Origin: Eikenella sp963515595
GTDB lineage: Bacteria > Pseudomonadota > Gammaproteobacteria > Burkholderiales > Neisseriaceae
Assembly (NCBI GenBank): GCA_963515595.1
Contig: CAUPYH010000011.1
Location: forward strand, 1-32,446
Direction: 5' to 3'
Length of the DNA stretch: 32,446 nt
Shown here piece after piece: positions 1 through 8,195 of the stretch (within the stretch, counting starts at the first letter, position 1; each line of letters begins with the position of its first letter). Position numbers and translations under genes: made by a program. The notes beneath the pieces are model-generated. The model saw only the letters and a list, made by a program, of their open reading frames with translations. It searched no databases and had not been told where the DNA came from.

Positions 1-64
1 CGTCTTCTTCTTCGCGGACGATGTGGCTGTTCCAGAGTTTGTCGTAGAGGGTTTGTGCGCTCAT
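1..64 (-). CDS. leuC: LeuC, 3-isopropylmalate dehydratase large subunit, 5' end only
   Basis: Only the first 21 codons are in the window; the gene runs off the left edge on the minus strand. The peptide begins MSAQTLYDKLWNSH and continues VREEED, which I recognise as the conserved N-terminus of Neisserial LeuC. With LeuD this enzyme isomerises 2-isopropylmalate to 3-isopropylmalate in leucine synthesis, using a [4Fe-4S] cluster. An AAGGAA ribosome site lies about 7 bases before the ATG and a good promoter is placed upstream (97-125). The cluster-ligand cysteines are outside the window, so the call rests on the N-terminus alone. Confidence 0.85.
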   Translation of the reverse strand, partial: MSAQTLYDKLWNSHIVREEED

Positions 65-96
65 TGGATTTATTCCTTGATATGATTTTGAGGTGG

Positions 97-125
97 ATTA
101 TGCACAGAATGTCTAAAAAATGCAA
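97..125 (-). promoter_or_regulatory. Predicted sigma-70 promoter of leuC
   Basis: On the minus strand TTGCAT (120-125) and CATAAT (97-102) are separated by 17 bases. Transcription would start near position 90 and give a short leader before the leuC ATG at 64. The leader is too short for a leucine-peptide attenuator. Confidence 0.6.
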
Positions 126-266
126 GAATAGAAAAGTAAAGATTATCCTGGGTGTGGAACGGTTGGATTTATTTATACGTTTTGTCTAATTGGATTGGTG
201 GGAGGCTACCTGAAACGTGGTTTTAGCCAAATTGCCTTGAATAAAATGGAAATATCTGTACGCCAG

Positions 267-320
267 ATAGTGGATAAAAATAATGGGATAAGGCCGAGGC
301 TGCGGCGGCGTAGGTAGTAC
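267..320. repeat. Decayed half of a Correia-type element (CREE)
   Basis: The stretch starts ATAGTGGATAAAAAT and runs through an AAGGC/GCTGCGGCGGCG block to TAGTAC. This matches the order of blocks in one arm of Neisserial Correia elements (TATAGTGGATTAA, then AAGGCGA..GCCGCAGAC, then TAGTAC). The opposite terminal repeat is not found nearby, so this would be a truncated relic. The comparison is from memory. Confidence 0.45.
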
Positions 321-474
321 TCCAGACCAGCCAACACGGCAGCTTTCTTATTTTGATTCGCTATACCGGCCACTCCGAGTTTGGAGTGGATGTGCCCAAC
401 GCTTATAATTCATGCTTGGTTTTACCACCCATTTGCCGCTTGTGCCACCCGTAGGCTACCTGAAAGAATCCGCT

Positions 475-2178
475 ATGATCGAATACCGTTACCCCGCCGT
501 CCAAGCTGCTGCCGAAGTGTTGCAGCGTTTGGCACCGCAGGCCGCCGAGCCGGTGCTGCCGCTGTTGGACGAACTGTTTGCCGCGCAAGAGGGCGGCCAC
601 AGCTACATCACGCTTACGCTGCAAGAGGCTGATGCGTTGCGGCAGGCCGCGCCGGTGGTGGGCGATGGCGGCGCGTTCACGCCTTTGGTGTTGCGCGGGC
701 GGCGGCTGTTTAGCGGCAGGCTGTTTGCGTTGGAGCGCAGCGTGGCCACCGAATTGCAGCGAATTGCCCGCAGCCGGGTGAGGCTACCTGAAAATGCCGG
801 GCTGCGGCAACGGTTGCGCGATTGGTTTCCCGATGCCGGGCATAACGGGCAGCGGCTGGCTGCCGCGCTGGCGGTGTTGCAGCCGCTGATGTTGGTAACC
901 GGCGGGCCGGGCACGGGCAAAACCACCACGGTGGCCAAGCTATTGGCGCTGCTGTGTGCAGATGCGGCCGAGATGCCGCGCATCGCGCTCACCGCTCCCA
1001 CCGGCAAGGCTGCCGCCCACATGACCCATTCGCTGCACCGTGCGTTGGGTAGCTTTAAAGTGGGTAGCGAACAGGTGCTGCAGCATTTGATAGCCTTGGA
1101 AGGACAAACTGTCCACCGTCTGCTGAAGCTGAACCCAGCAGTCGGCTATTCGAAATTTAACCGTGAGCAGCCGTTGCCCTTCGATATTGTGGTGGCCGAC
1201 GAGGCTTCCATGCTGGATTTGCCGCTACTGCACCAATTATTGTGCGCCATTCCCGAGCATGGCCGCCTGATTTTGTTGGGCGATGAAAACCAGCTGCCGC
1301 CGGTGGGCATCGGTGCAGTGCTACCCGTGTTGGCGCAGCCCACCGTGCTCACGGCTGAAGAAGCCGCGCGGTTGGCCGAGTGGCTGCCCGAAGGCGTGCC
1401 GTTTGAAGTGCGGGATAACCCGCCCCCCTTGGCCGGCAACGTGGCGCGGCTGGAATACAGTCACCGTTTCGACCCGCAGCGCGGCGTGGGTGCATTGGCG
1501 CAGGCCGTGGTGAACGGGGAGGCTGCCGCCGCTGAAGCCGCGTTTGCCCGCTTTACCGACGACTTGTTCAGGCTACCTGAAACCCCCGCCGCCTTGGCGC
1601 GGCACTTTGCCAAACAGTACGAGGCCTACTGGCAGGCGGTAAACAGCGGCGACCCGGCGGCCTGCTTTTCCTCCCAGCAGCAGTTGGTGGTGCTGGCCGC
1701 ATGGCGCAGCCAGGCGGCAGAGTTCAACCGCGAATACCGCAAGCTCCTGGCCGCGCAGGGTAGGGCGGCTGAACAGGGCTGGTTTGCCGGGCAGGTGCTG
1801 ATGGTGGCGGAAAACGATTATGCCGTGAACGTGTTTAACGGTGACATCGGCATCGTGTTGCCGCATGGCGACGGGCTGGCTGCGTTTTTCCCCGATACCG
1901 GCGGCTTCCGCGCCGTATCGCTCAGCCGGCTGCCCGCGCACGATACCGCCTTCGCCATGACCGTACATAAAAGTCAAGGCTCGGAATACCAGGAAGTGTG
2001 GCTCTTGGGCGACGAGACCGACTCCGCCCTGTTCGACCGTACCCTGCTCTACACCGCCATCACCCGCGCCCGCCGCCGCTTCGGCTACGCCGGCCAGATG
2101 AGTGCCCTTGCTGCTGCCGTGCAACGCAAAAACCACCGCCGCACCGGTTTGGGTGAGGTGTTGCGATTGGCGAAGTAA
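475..2178 (+). CDS. recD: RecD, exodeoxyribonuclease V alpha subunit
   Basis: A 567-residue superfamily 1 helicase, the 5'-3' motor of RecBCD, which processes double-strand breaks and degrades foreign linear DNA. The Walker A loop GGPGTGKT lies at about residues 143-150. ADEASM (motif II) follows, then MTVHKSQGSEY (motif V) and LYTAITRARR (motif VI) near the C-terminus. I chose the ATG at 475 because the product then begins MIEYRYP like Neisserial RecD; an in-frame ATG at 412 would add 21 unlikely residues translated across a DUS. The only upstream purine run is the end of that DUS (CTGAAAG). Two more DUS lie inside the gene at 781 and 1570, both read as RLPE. recB and recC are not adjacent. 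Confidence 0.93.
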   Translation: MIEYRYPAVQAAAEVLQRLAPQAAEPVLPLLDELFAAQEGGHSYITLTLQEADALRQAAPVVGDGGAFTPLVLRGRRLFSGRLFALERSVATELQRIARSRVRLPENAGLRQRLRDWFPDAGHNGQRLAAALAVLQPLMLVTGGPGTGKTTTVAKLLALLCADAAEMPRIALTAPTGKAAAHMTHSLHRALGSFKVGSEQVLQHLIALEGQTVHRLLKLNPAVGYSKFNREQPLPFDIVVADEASMLDLPLLHQLLCAIPEHGRLILLGDENQLPPVGIGAVLPVLAQPTVLTAEEAARLAEWLPEGVPFEVRDNPPPLAGNVARLEYSHRFDPQRGVGALAQAVVNGEAAAAEAAFARFTDDLFRLPETPAALARHFAKQYEAYWQAVNSGDPAACFSSQQQLVVLAAWRSQAAEFNREYRKLLAAQGRAAEQGWFAGQVLMVAENDYAVNVFNGDIGIVLPHGDGLAAFFPDTGGFRAVSLSRLPAHDTAFAMTVHKSQGSEYQEVWLLGDETDSALFDRTLLYTAITRARRRFGYAGQMSALAAAVQRKNHRRTGLGEVLRLAK

Positions 2179-2200
2179 GAGGCGGGTGTTGCGAAGAGAA

Positions 2201-2227
2201 AGGCTACCTGAAAATTTCAGGTAGCCT
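2201..2227. terminator. Inverted DUS pair after recD
   Basis: Two DUS in opposite orientation, almost back to back, form a stem of about 13 bp with a minimal loop 22 bases after the recD stop. Such DUS pairs serve as transcription terminators in Neisseriaceae. The flanking AA/TT extends the stem. Confidence 0.7.
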
Positions 2228-2761
2228 TAATTTATAGTCAAAATACTTACTTTTTCATGCTAAAAAGAGAGGATTGGTAGACAATCTGTTTTGTATAGAG
2301 ACACTGTTCCTTGTCTTGTAGTGGGGCAAGGCTGGGTGGTGTGGTTGCCTGATGTGGCAGTATTGTTGGTTTGTTGAAGCAGCAAGTGCCATTTTTTTTT
2401 CTCGCTACTTTCGGAGAGTGGTGGAGTTATGCGGCAATAAAAACGATAGCTATATTTTAGGGGCGTGGCGGAGACGCTGGATAATCAGGCACATGATTAA
2501 AGGCTACCTGAAAATGGATTGGAGTTTTCAGGTAGCCTTGTGATTTATGAAGGTGTGGAGCAGAGGTATCAGCCAACGGCTGATGTCAGGAATGTGTTGG
2601 CACATATTTCCTGCCCCAGCCTATACGTCCGAAACGGGGAGGCGGCGTAGGGTAATACTGCTGCTAATATTGCAGATAATCAAGCTACTGCAGATGAGTT
2701 ATCTACACTTCGTGATGTTTCAGGTAGCCTTTAATGGCGGATGGGATTTAGATGGTTTTGC
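2228..2761. other. Intergenic region recD-prmB, no convincing gene
   Basis: About 530 bases with a second inverted DUS pair (2501-2512 and 2527-2538) and a single DUS at 2719. The frame 2501-2734 is open except for one TAG at 2648-2650, and its last part reads like a polar, alpha-helical C-terminus (NTAANIADNQATADEL). It could be a gene relic or chance. It has no credible start or ribosome site, so I do not call a gene. Confidence 0.4.
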
Positions 2762-3661
2762 CTACTCTTCGCCCAATAATTGCTCGCGGGTGAGCAGGAA
2801 AACGCTGCTGCCGCCGTCGCTTTGTTCGGGCCAGAAGAAGGGGAGCTGAGGGAAGGCGGTTTCGAGGGCTTCGCGGTTGTGGCCGATTTCCACCAGCAAT
2901 ATGCCGCGTGGATTGAGGAAGCGGGGGGCGTGTTGGAGGATTTGGCGGGTGGCGTCGAGGCCGTCTTCACCGCTGCCGAGTGCCATTTCGGGTTCGTGCA
3001 GGTATTCGGTGGGCAGGGCGGCGACGCTTTCGGCGTTTACGTAGGGCGGGTTGGAGATGATGAGGTCGTAAGTGCCGGAAAGGTTGGTGAAGAGGTTGCT
3101 TTGAATCAGGCGGACGCGATCCTCTAGGCCGTAGTTGGCCACGTTGATGGCAGCTACTTCCAAGGCCTCAGGGCTGAGGTCGGCGGCGTCGACTTGGGCT
3201 TCGGGGTAGTGGCAGGCGGCTTGGATGGCGAGGCAGCCGCTGCCGGTGCAGAGGTCGAGCACGCGGCGGATCTGGTTGCTGTCGCCTGTCCACGGGGCGA
3301 TGGGCTCGCCGAGTTGTTCGTAGATGAATGAGCGGGGGATGAGCACGCGTTCGTCCACATAAAATTCGAAGTCGCCCTGCCAGGCTTGGCGGGTGAGGTA
3401 GGCCATGGGTAGGCGTTCGTTGACGCGGCGTTCGGCCAGGCTGAGTACGGCATCGATTTCTTCGGGCAGGAGCGCGGCGTCGAGATAGGGCTCGAGGGTG
3501 TCGAGCGGGAGGTACAGGGTGTGGAGGATGAGGTAGGCGGCTTCGTCGTGGGCGTTGTCGCTGCCGTGGCCGAAGCTGAGGCGGGCTTGGTTGAAGTGGC
3601 TGGTGCAAAAGCGCAGGAGGTCGCGCGGGGTGCGGAGGTGTTGGCGGGCTTGGGCAAACAT
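2762..3661 (-). CDS. prmB: PrmB, ribosomal protein L3 N5-glutamine methyltransferase
   Basis: A 299-residue SAM-dependent methyltransferase that methylates a glutamine of ribosomal protein L3. It has the AdoMet-binding motif DLCTGSG at residues 136-142 and the catalytic NPPY at 204-207, typical of glutamine methyltransferases. The N-terminal region (SFGHGSDNAHDEAAYL) is of PrmB rather than PrmC type. The length is normal. The ATG at 3661 is the natural start, although the upstream ribosome site is weak. A lone DUS (2719-2730) sits just downstream of the stop. Confidence 0.9.
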   Translation of the reverse strand: MFAQARQHLRTPRDLLRFCTSHFNQARLSFGHGSDNAHDEAAYLILHTLYLPLDTLEPYLDAALLPEEIDAVLSLAERRVNERLPMAYLTRQAWQGDFEFYVDERVLIPRSFIYEQLGEPIAPWTGDSNQIRRVLDLCTGSGCLAIQAACHYPEAQVDAADLSPEALEVAAINVANYGLEDRVRLIQSNLFTNLSGTYDLIISNPPYVNAESVAALPTEYLHEPEMALGSGEDGLDATRQILQHAPRFLNPRGILLVEIGHNREALETAFPQLPFFWPEQSDGGSSVFLLTREQLLGEE

Positions 3662-3810
3662 GGTGTTGGCGTGTTTATGAAATGGTAAGGGGTGGGATTA
3701 TAACGGATTGGTGGAGCAGGCTACCTGAAAATTTGGCGGGGCGGTTTGTGGCGGCTATGGAATAGTGTATGATTAATTTGTTGCTTAAACATTGGTTTAA
3801 GGAGAGAGTG

Positions 3811-4197
3811 ATGTTGGCGAAACTTTTTCAGGTAGCCTTTGCCGGCGTGCTGCTGGCGGGTTGTGCGATGACGCCGCAGCAGCGTGCGGCCTATGAGGCG
3901 GCAAGAGAGCGGGAGATGAAACAGACGGCAGTGGCACTGGCGGCACAGTGCGACCGGCGAACGGCTGAGCTGTTGGCTTTGCAGCAGGAGGATTACTTGG
4001 GGGTGGCGGATGCCGAGAAACCTAAGTTGCAGCGTGAATACCGGCGGCGGATTGCGGAGCCGTCTTTTCAGGCTTGTTATCGGATGGCTTGGGAGAATCT
4101 GGTGTATCGGCAGCAGCTGGAAATGTTGGAGCGGCGCGAGCGGCGGCGTGAGTTGGAGTGGATGATGTATCGGCCGTATTATCCGTATTGGTGGTAG
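3811..4197 (+). CDS. Small outer-membrane-type lipoprotein of unknown function
   Basis: A 128-residue product starting MLAKLFQVAFAGVLLAGCAM. It has a short basic start, a hydrophobic core and the lipobox LAGC, so a signal peptidase II lipoprotein is expected. The mature part is charged, rich in Arg, Glu and Gln (AAYEAAREREMK, EMLERRERRRELE) and probably helical. It ends in an aromatic tail, RPYYPYWW. The ATG at 3811 follows a strong TAAGGAGAG ribosome site; an ATG at 3769 in the same frame would put extra residues before the signal. A DUS (3827-3838) lies inside the signal sequence and encodes FQVAF. I do not recognise the family. Confidence 0.75.
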   Translation: MLAKLFQVAFAGVLLAGCAMTPQQRAAYEAAREREMKQTAVALAAQCDRRTAELLALQQEDYLGVADAEKPKLQREYRRRIAEPSFQACYRMAWENLVYRQQLEMLERRERRRELEWMMYRPYYPYWW

Positions 4198-4317
4198 GGG
4201 GGTTTTTATCAGTTTGGTTATATTCGGTTTCCAATAGATTGTTGGGAGCCGATTTTTTATTGCTAATCATATAATTATTTTATAAGTAAATATTCATTTA
4301 ATCTAATTAGAAATTGT

Positions 4318-4347
4318 TTGCATTTTGCTCTGCTGCAAGGATATAAT
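4318..4347 (+). promoter_or_regulatory. Predicted efeU promoter in an AT-rich region, possible Fur control
   Basis: TTGCAT (4318-4323) and a perfect TATAAT (4342-4347) are 18 bases apart, 35 bases before the efeU ATG. Just upstream, 4262-4300 is very AT-rich and contains TAATCATATAATTATTTTA, a partial match (about 11 of 19) to the Fur consensus. Iron repression would suit an iron uptake locus, but the Fur site is weak evidence. Confidence 0.55.
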
Positions 4348-4382
4348 CGGCCGGATATGAATTTTGTAAGGAGCGGCCGGCG

Positions 4383-5237
4383 ATGCTGATTGCTTTTTTG
4401 ATTATGCTGCGCGAGGGCATCGAGGCGGCTTTGATTGTGGGCATTGTGGCCGGCTTTTTGAAGCAGGGCGGCTATCGGCATATGATGCCGAAAGTGTGGC
4501 TCGGCGTAGTGCTGGCAGCGGCAATGTGCCTGTTTGCCGGTTGGTTTATTTATAAAAAAACAGGCGAAATTCCGCAGAAGCAGCAAGAGTTTGTGGTGGG
4601 CGTGATCGGCTTGGTGGCCGTGGCGATGCTCACTTATATGGTGTTGTGGATGCAGAAGGCGGCCAAGTCGATAAAGCAGCATTTGCAACAGTCGGTGAGC
4701 GATGCGCTCAACCGCGGCAACGGACATGGCTGGGCATTGGTTGGCATGGCCTTTTTGGCGGTGGCGCGCGAAGGTTTGGAGAGCGTGTTTTTCCTGCTGG
4801 CGGTATTTAACCAAAGCCCCACGGCGGCCATGCCGCTGGGCGCAGTTTTGGGGCTGGCCGCTTCGGCCGTGGTGGGCTGGCTGATTTATCAGGGCGGGGT
4901 GCGCATCAACCTGGCGCGTTTTTTCCGCTGGACGGGCGTTTTCCTGATTTTTGTGGCCGCAGGCCTTACTTCTGGCGCGTTCCGCGCGCTGCATGAAGCG
5001 GGCGTGTGGAATGTATGGCAGGTGAATCCGTTTGATTGGTCTTCACACACACCGCTGGATTGGTCGCATTTTTTGCATGAAGACAGCCCGCTAGGCGTGC
5101 TGCTTGGCGGTTTCTTCGGCTATACCGATCATCCGGTATTGTCTGATTTTATTCTCTATTTCGCTTATCTGATTCCCGTGTTGTTTTTGTTTTTGCGTGG
5201 CAGCAAGCCGGCTGCCGTATCTTCCCAAACTAGCTAG
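4383..5237 (+). CDS. efeU: EfeU, iron permease of the FTR1 family
   Basis: A 284-residue polytopic inner-membrane protein, the channel of the EfeUOB iron uptake system. Both signature iron-ligand motifs are visible: REGIEA near residue 11 and REGLES in the middle. Transmembrane segments surround them, and a short polar tail follows the last helix (FILYFAYLIPVLFLFLRG). The length matches full-length EfeU. The gene has a strong TAAGGAG site 10 bases before the ATG and lies 24 bases upstream of efeO, so the two are probably co-transcribed. The frame is intact, unlike the well-known frameshifted copy in E. coli K-12. Confidence 0.92.
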   Translation: MLIAFLIMLREGIEAALIVGIVAGFLKQGGYRHMMPKVWLGVVLAAAMCLFAGWFIYKKTGEIPQKQQEFVVGVIGLVAVAMLTYMVLWMQKAAKSIKQHLQQSVSDALNRGNGHGWALVGMAFLAVAREGLESVFFLLAVFNQSPTAAMPLGAVLGLAASAVVGWLIYQGGVRINLARFFRWTGVFLIFVAAGLTSGAFRALHEAGVWNVWQVNPFDWSSHTPLDWSHFLHEDSPLGVLLGGFFGYTDHPVLSDFILYFAYLIPVLFLFLRGSKPAAVSSQTS

Positions 5238-5261
5238 TTTTTGTATTTGAAAGGTTAAATT

Positions 5262-6446
5262 ATGAAGCAACTGAATCTTACCGCCTTGGCCGTGTTGGCC
5301 GCTTTGGGCTTGGCTGCCTGCCAGCCGCCAGCCGCCGAACAGCCTGCTGCGCCCGCTTCCGGTGCGTCTGCTGCTTCCGGCGCAGCCGCCACCGCTAATG
5401 CTGACGGCAGCTTCAATATTGCGGTAAACGACCACGCCTGCGACCCGATGGAACTTACCGTGCCCAGCGGGCAGGTGGTGTTCAACATCAAAAACAACAG
5501 CACCCGCAAGCTGGAGTGGGAAATCCTCAAGGGCGTGATGGTGGTGGATGAGCGCGAAAATATCGCCCCCAGCCTGAGCGACAAAATGACCGTTACCCTG
5601 CTGCCGGGCGAATACGAAATGACCTGCGGCCTGTTGAACAACCCGCGCGGCAAGCTGGTGGTAACCGACAGCGGCTTCAAAGAAGCTGCCGGTGAAGCCA
5701 ATATGGAAAAACTCGCTCAGCCTTTGGCCGACTATAAAGTTTACGTGCAAAACGAAGCTGCCCAGCTGGTGACTAAAACCACTGCTTTCGTAGAAGCTGT
5801 GAAAGCCGGCCGCACCGAAGATGCCAAAGCCATGTTTGCCGACGTACGCACCCACTACGAGCGCATCGAGCCAATTGCCGAGTTGTTTAACGAGCTCGAT
5901 CCCGCCATCGACGCGCGCGCCGACGACTTCAAAGATAAAGAGCAAGACCCGGGTTTCGGCGGCTTCCACCGCATCGAACACGCCCTGTGGACGCTGAACA
6001 CCACCAAAGGCATGGAGCCGATAGCCGACAAACTTCTGGCCGACGTGCAGAAACTGAAACAGGAAATCGACATCCTCACCTTCCCGCCGAGCAAAGTGGT
6101 GGGCGGTGCTGCCGTGTTGATTGAAGAAGTAGCCAACAGCAAAATCAGCGGTGAGGAAGACCGCTACAGCCGCACCGACCTGAGCGACTTCCAAGCCAAC
6201 ATAGAGGGTGCACAGAAAATTATCGAGCTGTTCCGCCCGATGATTGCCGAGAAAGACCAAGTCCTGTTGGATAAAACCGATGCCAACTTCAAACAGGTAA
6301 CCGACATCCTCGCCAAATACCGCACCGAAAAAGGCTTCCAGCCCTACGACAAACTCACCGATGCCGACCGTAAAAACCTGCAGGCACCGATTAACGCCTT
6401 GGCCGAAGATTTGGCTAAATTGCGCGGTATTCTCGGTTTGAACTAA
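5262..6446 (+). CDS. efeO: EfeO, periplasmic iron-binding lipoprotein (cupredoxin plus M75 domain)
   Basis: A 394-residue component of EfeUOB that captures iron in the periplasm for EfeU. It starts with a lipoprotein signal ending LAAC, then an Ala/Pro-rich linker. A cupredoxin-like domain follows (about residues 45-135, with cysteines in DHACDP and EMTCGL). The C-terminal M75/imelysin-like domain carries the HxxE metal motif HRIE at residues 236-239. Many EfeO proteins are soluble; the lipobox here suggests membrane anchoring. The gene follows efeU closely and ends before a DUS pair and a Correia-type element. Confidence 0.92.
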   Translation: MKQLNLTALAVLAALGLAACQPPAAEQPAAPASGASAASGAAATANADGSFNIAVNDHACDPMELTVPSGQVVFNIKNNSTRKLEWEILKGVMVVDERENIAPSLSDKMTVTLLPGEYEMTCGLLNNPRGKLVVTDSGFKEAAGEANMEKLAQPLADYKVYVQNEAAQLVTKTTAFVEAVKAGRTEDAKAMFADVRTHYERIEPIAELFNELDPAIDARADDFKDKEQDPGFGGFHRIEHALWTLNTTKGMEPIADKLLADVQKLKQEIDILTFPPSKVVGGAAVLIEEVANSKISGEEDRYSRTDLSDFQANIEGAQKIIELFRPMIAEKDQVLLDKTDANFKQVTDILAKYRTEKGFQPYDKLTDADRKNLQAPINALAEDLAKLRGILGLN

Positions 6447-6485
6447 ATGCAAGCCATCGTGTTTGATTTAGTTGGATGAAAGATT

Positions 6486-6522
6486 TTCAGGTAGCCTGTG
6501 TTCAGTATAGAGGCTACCTGAA
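6486..6522. terminator. Inverted DUS pair between efeO and efeB
   Basis: DUS copies at 6486-6497 and 6511-6522 face each other across 13 bases, giving a stem of about 12 bp. It lies 40 bases after efeO and could end or attenuate the efeUO transcript before efeB. Confidence 0.6.
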
Positions 6523-6526
6523 AATT

Positions 6527-6632
6527 TATAGTGGATGAAAATCGCAATGCTACGGCGTTGGCTCGCCTTGACGTACTACCTGTACGCCTTGCGGCTCGCC
6601 GCCTGGTATCATTTTTATTTTAATCCACTATA
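6527..6632. mobile_element. Correia-type element (CREE), complete, 106 bp
   Basis: The element begins TATAGTGGATGAAAATC and ends TTTTAATCCACTATA, so its termini are inverted repeats that close on TATA, as in Neisserial Correia elements (about 104-108 or 154-156 bp). Inside are the diagnostic blocks CTACGGCGTTGGCTCGCCTTG, split over 6549-6570, then GTACTACCTGTACGCCTTGCGG. The ends fit insertion at a TA target. These are non-autonomous MITE-like elements. The right end joined to the flanking AT creates TATAAT. Confidence 0.85.
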
Positions 6633-6634
6633 AT
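6629..6634 (+). promoter_or_regulatory. Possible efeB -10 box made by the Correia element end
   Basis: The terminal CCACTATA joins flanking AAT to form TATAAT. The -35 region 17 bases upstream (GTATCA) is poor. Correia ends are known to create outward promoters in Neisseria, and this one would start transcription about 55 bases before efeB. Confidence 0.4.
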
Positions 6635-6695
6635 CACTCATCAAAACAGCATATATTGCCAAGCAACCTATCCCTACTCCCGGCAGGAGAAAAAT

Positions 6696-7991
6696 ATGAG
6701 TCACAACGAACACCCCCAATCCCCGTCCAAACGCAATCTCTTCAAAGGCCTCGCCGTTGGCGCCGCTGCCGCTGGGCTGGCTGCTTGCGGCCTGAACAGC
6801 AATGGTCAAAGTGCCGAAGGTAGCGCGGCGCAAAACAGCGGCGGCAGCGCCGATCACCATTCCGATCAAAGCTTCCCTTTCTACGGCACCCACCAAGCCG
6901 GCATCACCACGCCCCACCAACAATTCGCCATCATGGCCGCCTTCGACGTGCTGGCCAAAACTCCCAAAGAGCTCGAACACCTTTTTCGCGCCATCACTGC
7001 CCGCGCCGATTTCCTCACCAAAGGCGGCGAATTGCAAGACGGCGATTCCAAACTCCCCCCGCAGGGCAGCGGCATCCTCGGCAAGATCATCAAACCTGAC
7101 GGCCTCACCATCACGCTCAGCGTGGGCAACAGCCTGTTTGACGAACGCTTCGGCCTCGCTCCGCACAAGCCCAAGCATCTGCAGGAAATGAAAGACTTCC
7201 CCAACGACAAACTGCAGAGCGAATGGTGCGACGGCGATATCAGCATCCAAATCTGCGCCTTCAGCCCCGAAACCTGCCAAAACGCCCTGCGCGACCTGAT
7301 TAAAAACACCGCCCAATTTGCCGTTATCCGCTGGAGCATCGACGGCTTCCTGCCTAAAGCCGAGCCTGGTGCGTTGGCTGCCCGCAACCTGTTCGGTTTC
7401 CGCGACGGCTCCGGCAATCCCGATGTCTCCAAGCCCGAAACCGCCGATGCTGTAGTGTGGAGCGGCGTGGCTGAAAACAGTAAAGACGAACCAGCCTGGG
7501 CCAAAAACGGCAGCTACCAAGCTGTGCGCCTCATCCGCCATTTCGTAGAATTTTGGGATAGAACACCGTTGCAAGAACAGCAAACCATCTTTGGTCGCGA
7601 AAAATACAGCGGCGCCCCGCTGGGCATGAAAAACGAAGGCGATATTCCCAACTACGCCTCCGACCCCGAAGGCAAAACCCTTCCCACCGACAGCCATATG
7701 CGGCTTGCCAATACCCGCGATCCCGAATTCATGAAACGGCATCTGCTCTACCGCCGCCCCTTCGACTATTCGCGCGGCCTCTCCAAAGCCGGCCAGCTCG
7801 ATGTGGGTCTGATCTTCATCTGCTACCAGGCCAACCTCGACGACGGCTTCATCTTCGTGCAGAAACTGCTCGACTTCGAGCCTTTGGAAGAATACATCAG
7901 CCCCTTTGGCGGCGGTTACTTCTTCACCCTGCCCGGTGCGGAGCAGGGCGGCTACCTCGGGCAGAGCCTGCTGGCCAATGTGCTGGCGTGA
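6696..7991 (+). CDS. efeB: EfeB, periplasmic DyP-type heme peroxidase / deferrochelatase
   Basis: A 431-residue DyP-family enzyme, the third component of EfeUOB, proposed to oxidise ferrous iron or release iron from heme. The N-terminus has a twin-arginine-like signal (SPSKRNLFKGLAVGAAAAG), with KR replacing the usual RR. The DyP motif GFRDG is at 234-238, with the catalytic Asp at 237. The likely proximal heme His is H334 in SHMRLANTRDPE. The ATG follows an AGGAGAA site. The gene is separated from efeO by 249 bases holding a DUS pair and a Correia-type element, so it may have its own promoter. Confidence 0.92.
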   Translation: MSHNEHPQSPSKRNLFKGLAVGAAAAGLAACGLNSNGQSAEGSAAQNSGGSADHHSDQSFPFYGTHQAGITTPHQQFAIMAAFDVLAKTPKELEHLFRAITARADFLTKGGELQDGDSKLPPQGSGILGKIIKPDGLTITLSVGNSLFDERFGLAPHKPKHLQEMKDFPNDKLQSEWCDGDISIQICAFSPETCQNALRDLIKNTAQFAVIRWSIDGFLPKAEPGALAARNLFGFRDGSGNPDVSKPETADAVVWSGVAENSKDEPAWAKNGSYQAVRLIRHFVEFWDRTPLQEQQTIFGREKYSGAPLGMKNEGDIPNYASDPEGKTLPTDSHMRLANTRDPEFMKRHLLYRRPFDYSRGLSKAGQLDVGLIFICYQANLDDGFIFVQKLLDFEPLEEYISPFGGGYFFTLPGAEQGGYLGQSLLANVLA

Positions 7992-8118
7992 TTGAATGTA
8001 CGGATAGCTTGTTCGCAAAACGATATTGGTTTGAGCCTGGCTTGCAGCGATGCAAGAAAGCGGATGAGCCGCCCGTACTTCGATATGGCCACTAATATTT
8101 GAGGCTACCTGAAAAATG

Positions 8119-8147
8119 AAACCCGTCTGCTTGTGCAAACGGGTTTT
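8119..8147 (+). terminator. Rho-independent terminator after efeB
   Basis: AAACCCGT and ACGGGTTT form an 8-bp stem with a 12-base loop, followed by TTTTG. A DUS (8102) and a one-mismatch reverse copy (8154-8165) flank the hairpin and could form an outer stem. Confidence 0.75.
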
Positions 8148-8195
8148 GTCTTGTTCAGGTAGTCTCAGCTGCGCCGAAGTAATGTTTCATCTAAA

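Larger units (their letters stand above)
65..474. other. Intergenic region leuC-recD, no gene seen
   Basis: About 410 bases between the divergent leuC and recD. It holds the leuC promoter, a DUS at 203-214, a decayed half of a Correia-type element at 267-320 and a DUS at 453-464 directly before recD. No reading frame here has a ribosome site or a recognisable product. Confidence 0.6.

Noticed and set aside
2352..2849. Two short open frames between recD and prmB
   Set aside because: They have no ribosome site and read across DUS in the frames GYLK/FQVAL. The second runs antisense into prmB.
4262..4300. A definite Fur box before efeU
   Set aside because: The best 19-base window matches the consensus only about 11 of 19, in a region so AT-rich that this could be chance. 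It is mentioned as a possibility only.
5091..6452. A long open frame opposite efeO
   Set aside because: It is antisense to a well-supported gene. Its Gly/His/Val/Phe-rich composition is typical of the reverse reading of GC-rich coding DNA. A similar frame opposite efeB (6615-8138) was rejected for the same reason.
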